Part shown: one piece after another, positions 17,645-24,476 of the stretch
Numbering within the stretch: position 1 is the stretch's first letter
How the letters are laid out: each line of letters starts with the position of its first letter
Origin: Frateuria soli
GTDB lineage: Bacteria > Pseudomonadota > Gammaproteobacteria > Xanthomonadales > Rhodanobacteraceae
Reading direction: 5' to 3'
Assembly: GCF_021117385.1 (NCBI RefSeq)
Contig: NZ_CP088252.1
Location: forward strand, 2,874,501 to 2,938,500
DNA: 64,000 nucleotides
Notes under the pieces: model-generated
What the model was told of the DNA's origin: nothing
Seen by the model: the letters and a program-made list of their open reading frames with translations, nothing else
Database searches by the model: none
Position numbers and translations under genes: made by a program

Positions 17645-18088
17645 ATGAACGACTTCCTGCACAAGCTCCCCACCTTCGTGGGCAACCACCTCGCGCTGTC
17701 GGCGCTGTTCGTGATCATCCTGCTTGCGCTGGTGGCGATGGAGTTCGGTCGCCTGCTGCGCAAGTACAAGGAGCTCACGCCCGGCGGGCTCACCTTGCTG
17801 ATCAATCGCGAAAGCCCGCTGCTGATCGATCTTTCGGCCCGCGCCGACTTCGAGAAGATGCACGTGCCAGGCGCACGCCACGTGCTGCCCAGCCAGTTCG
17901 ATCCCGAGCACAAGGACCTGGCCAAGGCCAGGGACCTGCCGGTGGTGGTGATGGACAAGGACGGCCGTGGCGCGGACAAGGCCGCGCAGCGGCTGGTCAA
18001 GGCCGGCTTCAGCAGGGTCTACACGCTGGGCGGCGGTGTGCTGGCCTGGCAGCAGGCGCAGCTGCCGCTGGCCAAGGGCAGCAAGTAA
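17645..18088 (+). CDS. Membrane-anchored rhodanese-like protein lacking the catalytic cysteine
   Basis: 147 residues: one N-terminal membrane helix (about 16-36, ALSALFVIILLALVAMEFG) and a single rhodanese domain (about 45-142) with LLIDLSARADFEKMHVPGA and the closing VYTLGGGVLAWQQAQLPL. The sulfur-accepting Cys of the active loop is replaced by Asp104 (VVVMDKDGRGAD), so sulfurtransferase activity is not expected. This topology resembles E. coli YibN. The upstream spacer (17537-17644) holds a GATAAT hexamer 30 bases before the ATG, a possible -10. Confidence 0.88.
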   Translation: MNDFLHKLPTFVGNHLALSALFVIILLALVAMEFGRLLRKYKELTPGGLTLLINRESPLLIDLSARADFEKMHVPGARHVLPSQFDPEHKDLAKARDLPVVVMDKDGRGADKAAQRLVKAGFSRVYTLGGGVLAWQQAQLPLAKGSK

Positions 18089-18107
18089 GGACGAAACAGG
18101 TAGCCGT

Positions 18108-19163
18108 CTATCCGCCGATGCCGGCCCGGCCGGCCAGGATCTGCGCCAGCACGTCGGGCGCGTATTCGAACGAATCGAAATAGAGCCGCTCGTCGGGCAG
18201 TCCGGCCTCCGCGAACATCTGCCGGCCGGCATTGATCATTGCTGGCGGGCCGCTCATGTAGACCTCGTGGCCGGACAGGTCCGGCTGGTCCTCCAGCACC
18301 GCCTCGTGCACCAGGCCGGCGCGCATGCCGACGGCGGCGGCCTGCTCCGGATCGGACAGTACCGGGTGGAACTTAAGATCCGGCGCCTCGCGTGCCCAGC
18401 GCCCGGCCAGCTCGCGAAGGTACAGGTCGCCGACGCTGCGCGCGCCCCAGTACAGCGCCATCGGCCGGCGCGTGCCCAGCGCCAGGAAGTGTTCGACGAT
18501 GGCCTTGACCGGCGCGAAGCCGGTGCCGCCGGCCATGAACACCATCGGCCGTTCCGAATCCTCGCGCGGCACGAACGTGCCCAGCGGCCCCTCGATGTGC
18601 AGCCGTGCGCCGGTCGCCAGTCCGTCGTGCACCCACGAGGTGAAGCCGCCGCCGGCGACGTGGCGCACGTGCAACTCGATGCTGCCGTCCAGCTTCGGCC
18701 CGCTGGCGATCGAGAAAGGCCGGCGCCGCCCCTCGTCCAGCAGCACGTCCAGGTACTGCCCCGGCAGCCAGTTGAGCGGCTTCTGCCCAGGCACGGGCCG
18801 GAGCACCAGCCCGGTGACGTCGGGTGCCAGCGGCTGCTTGCCGACCACCTCGACGGTGAGACGGCGCCGCGCGATGTCCTCCACCGAAGTGACTTCGCGC
18901 GCAGCGATGGTCAGGTCGGTGGCCGGCACCGCCTGGCACATCAGGATCGCGTGGCGCGCCATCGCGCTGCCGCTCAAGGCGACCGGCGGATTGCGCGGGT
19001 AGTCGCACTGGCCGGCCAGCAGCGTGGCCTTGCAGCTGCCGCAGACGCCGGCGCGGCACGAGTACGGCAGCGCGATGCCGGCGCGCTGCGCCGCCTCGAG
19101 CACGGTCTCGCCCGGCGCGACGGGGAAGGTGCTGCCCGAGTTCTTGAGGGTGACGGTGAACAC
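18108..19163 (-). CDS. 2Fe-2S/FAD NAD(P)H oxidoreductase (CDP-6-deoxyglucoseen reductase-like)
   Basis: 351 residues from a GTG at 19163. A plant-type ferredoxin domain comes first (about 1-90) with the cluster motif CRAGVCGSCKATLLAGQC, and a fourth Cys (LMCQAVP) completes the four ligands. An FAD-binding domain follows with RPFSIAS, then a NAD(P)-binding domain with FMAGGTGFAPVKAIVEHF and YMSGPPAMI. This is the AscD/Fre-like electron-transfer module, passing electrons from NAD(P)H through FAD and the iron-sulfur cluster to an unknown partner. It is divergent from the thioesterase, with 65 bases between starts. It converges on the rhodanese gene with only 19 bases between stops. Confidence 0.88.
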   Translation of the reverse strand: MFTVTLKNSGSTFPVAPGETVLEAAQRAGIALPYSCRAGVCGSCKATLLAGQCDYPRNPPVALSGSAMARHAILMCQAVPATDLTIAAREVTSVEDIARRRLTVEVVGKQPLAPDVTGLVLRPVPGQKPLNWLPGQYLDVLLDEGRRRPFSIASGPKLDGSIELHVRHVAGGGFTSWVHDGLATGARLHIEGPLGTFVPREDSERPMVFMAGGTGFAPVKAIVEHFLALGTRRPMALYWGARSVGDLYLRELAGRWAREAPDLKFHPVLSDPEQAAAVGMRAGLVHEAVLEDQPDLSGHEVYMSGPPAMINAGRQMFAEAGLPDERLYFDSFEYAPDVLAQILAGRAGIGG

Positions 19164-19228
19164 CCGCGCATTGTCGCCGCGGCGGCCATGGTTGGACAAT
19201 GCGTGCTTTGGTTGATACGGCGCGTCCC

Positions 19229-19666
19229 ATGACGATCTGGAAGCAGGCACCCGAGCTCGAGCGCATCAATGCATGGAGCGACAACACGCTGATGCAGGTG
19301 CTGGGCATCCGCTTCACCGCGATCGGCGAGGACTGGCTCACCGGCACCATGCCGGTGGATGCGCGCACGCATCAGCCGTTCGGGCTGCTGCATGGCGGCG
19401 CTTCGGTGGCGCTGGCCGAGACACTGGGGAGTACCGGCGCGCTGCTGACGCTCGATCCGGAACAGGAGGCGGCGGTCGGCCTGGACATCAACGCCAACCA
19501 CGTGCGTGGCGTGCGGGCGGGCGTGGTCACCGGCACGGCAAGGGCCCTGCACCTGGGCCGCTCGACGCAGGTGTGGGAGATCCGCATCGAGAACGAGGAA
19601 GGCGCGCTGGTGTGCATCTCGAGGCTGACCATGGCAGTGGTGCCACGGCGGGCGGTGGTGCGGTGA
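19229..19666 (+). CDS. Hotdog-fold acyl-CoA thioesterase (PaaI/MenI-like)
   Basis: 145 residues starting MTIWKQAPELERINAW. The signature FGLLHGGASVALAETLGS holds the His and Glu typical of the 4-hydroxybenzoyl-CoA thioesterase/MenI subgroup, followed by GLDINANHVRGVRAGVVTGTA and a last strand CISRLTMAVV. Length matches E. coli YdiI/MenI (136 residues). It hydrolyses an acyl-CoA in the cytoplasm; the physiological substrate cannot be read from sequence. A paired-hairpin repeat follows the stop. Confidence 0.9.
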   Translation: MTIWKQAPELERINAWSDNTLMQVLGIRFTAIGEDWLTGTMPVDARTHQPFGLLHGGASVALAETLGSTGALLTLDPEQEAAVGLDINANHVRGVRAGVVTGTARALHLGRSTQVWEIRIENEEGALVCISRLTMAVVPRRAVVR

Positions 19667-19692
19667 GCTGCGCAAAGGTGCACACACGCTTT

Positions 19693-19843
19693 GCTCCTTC
19701 TCCCCGGGAAGAGGGTCGGGGTGAGGGGCCGGGGCTCGCCGGGAAAGTCCCCCGAAACGTGGAAAGAAAGACCACGCCCTTGCGGAGCCTTTCCGCCAGG
19801 GCGGCCCCTCACCCCAGCCCTCTCCCCGGCGGGGAGAGGGAGC
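19693..19843. repeat. Paired-hairpin palindromic element, copy 3 (before srkA)
   Basis: Left end 19693-19729 (GCTCCTTCTCCCCGGGAAG, ending GGGGTGAGGGG) and inverted right end 19805-19843 (CCCCTCACCCCAGCCCTC, then a hairpin). The core is about 75 bases. The right end stops 8 bases before the srkA ATG and contributes the purine-rich GGAGAGGGAG sequence that, with GGGAG just after it, is the only visible ribosome-binding signal of that gene. Confidence 0.8.
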
Positions 19844-19850
19844 CGGGAGC

Positions 19851-20795
19851 ATGATCGCGGCCCCCTACGCCAACCTCACCCCCGACCTCGTGCTCGACGC
19901 CGTCGGCACCTGCGGCCTCTGGCCGGACGGCCGGCTCCTCGCGCTCAACAGCTACGAGAACCGCGTCTGGCAGGTCGGCATCGAGGACGAGGCGCCGGTG
20001 ATCGCCAAGTTCTACCGGCCCGGGCGCTGGAGCGACGAAGCCATCGCCGAGGAACACGCCTTCGCGCTGGAACTGGCCGACGACGAGCTGCCGGTGGTCG
20101 CACCGCTGGTGTTCGATGGACGCACCCTGCTCCACCATGGCGGCTACCGCTACGCGCTCTATCCCCGTCGCGGCGGCCGCGCCCCCTCGCTGGAATCGGC
20201 CGACCAACTGGAATGGCTGGGCCGCCTGATCGCACGCCTGCACGCGGTCGGCGCGCGCGCACCGTTCCGCCACCGCGAGCGCGTCGACCGCACCACGCTG
20301 ATCGAACGTCCCGCGCGGGCGGTGCTGGCCTCGCCGCTGCTGCCGCCGCACCTGGCCGAGGCCTACCGCGCCGCCGCAGGCCGGCTCGACGAAGCGGTGG
20401 CCGCTCGCCTGGATGCGGTCGGCCCGGTGCGCCAGCTGCGGCTGCACGGCGACTGCCACCCGGGCAACCTGCTGTGGACCGATGCCGGCCCGCACTTCGT
20501 CGACCTGGACGACGCCCGCACCGGCCCCGCAGCGCAGGACCTGTGGATGCTCGCGCACGACGACGCGGCCATGGACGCACTGCTGGAGGGTTACACCTCC
20601 ATGCGCGACTTCGACCACGCGGAGCTTGCGCTGATCCCGGCGTTGCGCGCCATGCGCCAGGTCCATCACGCCGGCTGGATCGCCCAGCGCTGGCCCGACC
20701 CGGCCTTCCCCGCCGCGTTCCCGTTCGCCGCCGAGCCACGCTGGTGGGAGCAGCACGTCGCCGATATGCACGAGCTGGCCGACACGCTGGCCTGA
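19851..20795 (+). CDS. srkA: Stress response kinase A (YihE/RdoA-type Ser/Thr kinase)
   Basis: 314 residues, close to E. coli SrkA (328). It is a cytoplasmic kinase of the aminoglycoside/choline kinase fold implicated in counteracting MazEF-linked death and envelope stress. Visible features: LNSYENRVWQVG in the nucleotide-binding lobe, IAKFYRPGRWS with the ATP-binding Lys, LHGDCHPGNLLW with catalytic Asp201, and VDLDDA with the metal-binding Asp218. The ATG follows directly after a paired-hairpin element whose end supplies the ribosome-binding site. Confidence 0.93.
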   Translation: MIAAPYANLTPDLVLDAVGTCGLWPDGRLLALNSYENRVWQVGIEDEAPVIAKFYRPGRWSDEAIAEEHAFALELADDELPVVAPLVFDGRTLLHHGGYRYALYPRRGGRAPSLESADQLEWLGRLIARLHAVGARAPFRHRERVDRTTLIERPARAVLASPLLPPHLAEAYRAAAGRLDEAVAARLDAVGPVRQLRLHGDCHPGNLLWTDAGPHFVDLDDARTGPAAQDLWMLAHDDAAMDALLEGYTSMRDFDHAELALIPALRAMRQVHHAGWIAQRWPDPAFPAAFPFAAEPRWWEQHVADMHELADTLA

Positions 20796-20862
20796 GTCGC
20801 ACACGACGCGCCGCAAACGCGGCACACTCCGCGCCTTCGTCCACGTGCCTGGAACCCTCTGC

Positions 20863-21297
20863 ATGCGCAGTTTCCTCTTTCGTCTGATCGGCATCCTCGA
20901 AATCGCCGGCGGCCTGTACGGCGCCGCGGGCGCACTGCGCCGCCTGCTGGTGATGGGCTCGACCTACGACATGCTGCACGCGCTGGTGGCGCTGGTCGCC
21001 TTCGGCTTCGTGCTGCTGGCGGGCGTGTGGCTGGTCGAGGGCAGCGACCGGGGCGTGGCGTTCTCGCGCGTCGCGCAGCTGCTGCAACTGCCGCTGATCG
21101 CCACGCCGGTGTTCAGCTATGCGCTGCACGCGGGGGCGTACCTCAACATCTACACCACCTTCCACCTGGCGCGGCCCTGGCTGGACTGGAGCTTCGGCAC
21201 GCAGGGCTTCGTGCTGGCGGTCGCCGGGCCTTCCGTTTCCCGCATCGGGGTGAACCTGCTGGCGGTCGTGTCCTGGCTCATCCTCAAGCTGCGTTGA
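20863..21297 (+). CDS. Conserved membrane protein of unknown function
   Basis: 144 residues from the ATG at 20863. Four hydrophobic segments are apparent (about 5-25, 38-60, 70-90 and 118-142). I do not recognise the family. It follows srkA by 67 bases on the same strand. The internal YDMLHALVALVAFGFVLLAGVWL and the LNIYTTFHLARPWLDW stretch between helices 3 and 4 may help a database search. Confidence 0.75.
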   Translation: MRSFLFRLIGILEIAGGLYGAAGALRRLLVMGSTYDMLHALVALVAFGFVLLAGVWLVEGSDRGVAFSRVAQLLQLPLIATPVFSYALHAGAYLNIYTTFHLARPWLDWSFGTQGFVLAVAGPSVSRIGVNLLAVVSWLILKLR

Positions 21298-21305
21298 TGC
21301 CCTGA

Positions 21306-21401
21306 CTCCCTCCCCTGCTGGCAGGGGAGGGCTAAGGAGGGGTGCTCTTCGCTCCGAACGCCCCCCCTCCCAACCTCCCCCCTGCGTGCAGGGGGAGGAG
21401 C
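21306..21401. repeat. Paired-hairpin palindromic element, variant copy 4
   Basis: Left hairpin CCCTCCCCTGCTGGCAGGGG with a GGCTAAGGAGGGG tail (21306-21340) and an inverted right end (21361-21401, CCCCCCCTCCCAACCTCC, then a hairpin). The architecture is the same as the other copies, but the arm sequence has diverged (CCCTCCCC instead of CCCTCTCCCC). It lies between the membrane-protein gene and rlmI. Confidence 0.65.
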
Positions 21402-21424
21402 AGGAGCGGTCAGGCAAGCACCGG

Positions 21425-21430
21425 TATCAT
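21425..21430 (+). promoter_or_regulatory. Candidate -10 for leaderless rlmI
   Basis: TATCAT followed by exactly 6 bases (GGCCGG) and the ATG. No Shine-Dalgarno sequence is present. The geometry is the same as for polA, uvrD and dinG. Confidence 0.35.
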
Positions 21431-21436
21431 GGCCGG

Positions 21437-22624
21437 ATGAACACCCCCACCCCGCACGACTCCGCCGCCCTGCCGCGCATCCGCCTCAAATCCGACCGTG
21501 CGCCAAGCCACCCGTGGGTGTGGTCGGCGCAGGTGTACAAGCCCGAGCAGCGCCTGCCGCCCGGCAGCGTGGTCGATGTGGTGGACAGCAAGGACCGCTT
21601 CGTCGGTCGTGGCTTCTGGAACGGCCATGCGCGCATCGCGCTGCGGCTTCTCACCGGCGACCCGGCCGAAGCGATCGATGCGGACTGGATCGCCGCACGC
21701 ATCGCCCGGGCGGTGCAGCTGCGCCGCGAGTTGTTGCAGCTGGACCGTGCCAGCGATGCCTGGCGCGTCGTGCACAGCGAGGGCGACGGCCTGTCGGGGC
21801 TGGTGGTCGACCGCTACGCCGACATCCTGGTGATCGAGTATTTCGCCGCCGGCATGTGGAAGTTCCGCGAGGCGATCCACGCCGCCCTGCTCGAACACTT
21901 CCCCGGCGCGCGGCTGTACTGGTTCGCCGAGAGCCACGTGCAGAAGCAGGAATCCTTCGACTGCCGCAGCCCCGAGCCACCGGCACCGGTCCAGGTGCAC
22001 GAACACGGGCTCGCCTTCCACGCCGCGCCGGGCCTGGGCCACAAGACCGGCTTCTTCGCCGACCAGCGGGAGAACCGCCGCCGCTTCGCCGAGTTCGCGC
22101 GCGACCGGCGTGTGCTGGACCTGTGCTGCAACTCCGGCGGCTTCGCAGTGCACGCGATGGCCGCGGGCGCGCGCGAGGCGGTCGGCGTGGACATGGACGC
22201 GGGCATCCTTCAGATCGCACGTGCCAACGCGGCGGCCAATCACCTGGCGATCGACTTCCAGCAGGCCGACATCTTCGACTGGCTGCGCGAGGCGGCCGCG
22301 CGCGGCGAGCGGTACGACGCGGTGATCCTGGACCCGGCCAAGCTCACGCGCGACCGCAACAAGGTGTTCGATGCGCTCAAGAAGTATTTCGCCATGAACC
22401 GGCTGGCGCTGGATGTGATCCCGCCCGGCGGCCTGCTGCTGACCTGCTCGTGCACCGGCCTGGTGGCCGAGGCGGATTTCCTGGAGATGCTGCGCCGCGT
22501 GGCGCTCAACGCCGGCCGCGAGATCCAGGTGCTGCAGGTCGCCGGTGCCGGCGCCGACCATCCGGTGCGCGCCGACGTGCCCGAAGGCCGTTATCTCAAG
22601 GCGGTGTTCTGCCGGGTGGAGTAG
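21437..22624 (+). CDS. rlmI: Class I SAM-dependent rRNA large subunit methyltransferase (RlmI type)
   Basis: 395 residues, matching E. coli RlmI (396), which makes m5C1962 of 23S rRNA. An N-terminal PUA domain (about 12-85, SHPWVWSAQVYKPEQRLPPG) is followed by an EEHUD-like domain and a Rossmann methyltransferase domain. SAM motif I is VLDLCCNSGGFAVHA (near 230), the acidic loop is VDMDAG, motif IV is ILDPAKLT and the catalytic cysteine motif is TCSCTG. RlmK-like specificity cannot be excluded. No ribosome-binding site is seen; a -10-like hexamer lies 6 bases before the ATG. Confidence 0.88.
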   Translation: MNTPTPHDSAALPRIRLKSDRAPSHPWVWSAQVYKPEQRLPPGSVVDVVDSKDRFVGRGFWNGHARIALRLLTGDPAEAIDADWIAARIARAVQLRRELLQLDRASDAWRVVHSEGDGLSGLVVDRYADILVIEYFAAGMWKFREAIHAALLEHFPGARLYWFAESHVQKQESFDCRSPEPPAPVQVHEHGLAFHAAPGLGHKTGFFADQRENRRRFAEFARDRRVLDLCCNSGGFAVHAMAAGAREAVGVDMDAGILQIARANAAANHLAIDFQQADIFDWLREAAARGERYDAVILDPAKLTRDRNKVFDALKKYFAMNRLALDVIPPGGLLLTCSCTGLVAEADFLEMLRRVALNAGREIQVLQVAGAGADHPVRADVPEGRYLKAVFCRVE

Positions 22625-22642
22625 GCGCCGCACCAAGCTCTT

Positions 22643-22716
22643 GTAGGAGCCCACTTGTGGGCGATGCTCTTCGTCCGGCATCAGAGCAGAGGCATCGCCC
22701 ACAAGTGGGCTCCTAC
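22643..22716. repeat. REP-like palindrome, type 2 (GTAGGAGCCCAC head)
   Basis: Perfect 25-base inverted arms (22643-22667 and 22692-22716) with a 24-base centre. The head is GTAGGAGCCCACTTGTGGGC. It lies between the convergent rlmI and pgaD genes. Close copies are at 43164-43236 and 63191-63274. Confidence 0.85.
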
Positions 22717-22756
22717 CGACGTCTCCGGAAGCCCATCCTGACGGCGGTGACGGGCG

Positions 22757-23224
22757 TCAGGCAGGCTCGGGGGCGCGATCGGCCGAACGCCGCACTACCG
22801 GCCGCGCGTTCCGGTCGAACACCAGCGTGCTGTGCTGCTGGCTGCGCATGACCTGGGCCTCGCGCGGGTCCACGTCCAGCGCCATCGCCTCCTCGATGAG
22901 CGCCACTGCCGCCGGTCCTTGCCGGCGCCGCGTCTTGTGGGCGAAGCGCGCCTGGTTGTAATAGGCCCAGCTGGCGAACACCACGGCGCATGCCAGCGCG
23001 TAGCCGAGAATCGACAGCAGGTCGGAGGTCTGGTTGGCGTAGGCCTCGGCCGACAGCTCCACCCAGGCGGTGCGCAGGCCGGCCAGCCATGCCAGCAGCG
23101 TGATCACCGGCAGCCACAGGTACAGCCAGAGCATCCACGCCACCAGCGTGACCAGCGAGGACAGCATCCGCTGCGCCGGCGTGCGCCGGCGCTCGTTCTG
23201 GATCACGAAGCCTTCGGCCTTCAT
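22757..23224 (-). CDS. pgaD: PgaD, poly-N-acetylglucosamine synthase subunit
   Basis: 155 residues with two membrane helices (about 22-48 and 70-93) and a polar C-terminal tail. It is the last gene of the pga operon and starts inside the pgaC stop (ATGA overlap), so translation is coupled. In E. coli PgaD is an inner-membrane partner of the PgaC glycosyltransferase, and the PgaCD complex is activated by cyclic di-GMP. The protein is poorly conserved; the assignment rests on size, topology and position. Confidence 0.88.
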   Translation of the reverse strand: MKAEGFVIQNERRRTPAQRMLSSLVTLVAWMLWLYLWLPVITLLAWLAGLRTAWVELSAEAYANQTSDLLSILGYALACAVVFASWAYYNQARFAHKTRRRQGPAAVALIEEAMALDVDPREAQVMRSQQHSTLVFDRNARPVVRRSADRAPEPA

Positions 23225-24474
23225 CGCAGCCCCCGGTCCGGGCTGGTCCAGATCGCGCGCACGCCGCGACGCTTGAGCAGCGCCCTGGGGAACGCGACCA
23301 CGGTGGTCAGCGTGTTGATCATCCAGTAGGCGATCGGGTACCATATCATCCAGTAGTAGTTGCGTCCGATGCGTGTCTCGTAACGCCGGTCGATCACCAG
23401 ACTGAGCAGGAACTGGGTCAGGCAGGTCAGCCCCAGGATGACGCCGTGCCAGCGCGGCAGCAGGCTGGGGACCGCGAACTCGGGCGGCAGCGGGATGAAC
23501 TTGCCCACCGCCCACAGCGCGACCACCACCACCATCAGGTAGGCCCACACCAGGCTGAGCAGGTATTCCAGCGCCACCGGCCACATGCGCCGGCGGCGCC
23601 AGTTGAACAGACCACCGGCATAGCGCAGCAGCACCTCGCTGCCGCCCTGGGCCCAGCGCAGGCGCTGGCGCCACAGGCCGCGCACGGTCTCGGGGGTGAG
23701 CAGCCAGCACAGCGCGTTGGGCTCGTAGCGCACGTCCCAGTGGCGCATCTGCAGGCGCCAGCTGACGTCGATGTCCTCGGTGACCATGTCGACGTTCCAG
23801 TAGCCCACGTCCAGCAGCGCGCGCTTGCGGAACGCGGCGATCACGCCCGACACGGTGAAGATGCGCCCGTACACGCGCTGGGCGCGCTTGATCAGGCCGA
23901 TGATCGAGGAGAACTCGCCCACCTGCAGCTTGCCCAGCAGCGTTGAGCGGTTGCGGATGCGCGGGTTGCCGGTGACCGCGCCCACGCGCGGGCTTTCCAG
24001 CAGGTGGCGCATCATCCAGTGCGCGGCATGCTCGTCCAGCAGGGTGTCGCCGTCGATGCACACCAGGAACTCGTGGCGTGCGGCGAGCGCCGCCATGCGC
24101 AGCCCCATCGCCTTGCCCTGGTTGCTGGCGAAGTGGATCACGCGCAGCTGGGGCACCTCCGCGGCCAGCGCGTCCAGCTGGTCGCCGGTATCGTCGGTCG
24201 AACCATCGTTGACCGCGATGATCTCGAATTGCGGCCAGCGCTGGCGCGCCAGCTGCCCGATCGTCTCGCGGATGTGCGTGCCTTCGTTGTGGCAGGGCAC
24301 CAGGATGCTGATCGGTGGCTGCTCGGGCAGTAATCCGGGCTCGTCACGCGGTGGCTGCCGCCGCTCCCAGCGCAGGAAGTAGAGGATGCTCCCGCTCATC
24401 CACAGCATCGACATGACCAGCGGGTAGTAGAAGGCAAAGTCGAGCAGCACCGACAGGGCGTGATTCGTATCCAC
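23221..24474 (-). CDS. pgaC: PgaC, poly-beta-1,6-N-acetyl-D-glucosamine synthase (GT2)
   Basis: 417 residues starting at GTG, 2 bases after the pgaB stop. It polymerises UDP-N-acetylglucosamine at the inner membrane. One N-terminal membrane segment is followed by a GT2 catalytic domain (about 50-300) with ISILVPCHNEG, NDGSTDDTG, the metal-binding CIDGDT, catalytic TEDIDVSW and QRLRWAQGG (QxxRW). C-terminal membrane helices (about 310-400) form the export channel. All catalytic motifs are intact. Confidence 0.96.
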   Translation of the reverse strand: MDTNHALSVLLDFAFYYPLVMSMLWMSGSILYFLRWERRQPPRDEPGLLPEQPPISILVPCHNEGTHIRETIGQLARQRWPQFEIIAVNDGSTDDTGDQLDALAAEVPQLRVIHFASNQGKAMGLRMAALAARHEFLVCIDGDTLLDEHAAHWMMRHLLESPRVGAVTGNPRIRNRSTLLGKLQVGEFSSIIGLIKRAQRVYGRIFTVSGVIAAFRKRALLDVGYWNVDMVTEDIDVSWRLQMRHWDVRYEPNALCWLLTPETVRGLWRQRLRWAQGGSEVLLRYAGGLFNWRRRRMWPVALEYLLSLVWAYLMVVVVALWAVGKFIPLPPEFAVPSLLPRWHGVILGLTCLTQFLLSLVIDRRYETRIGRNYYWMIWYPIAYWMINTLTTVVAFPRALLKRRGVRAIWTSPDRGLR

Positions 24475-24476
24475 GG

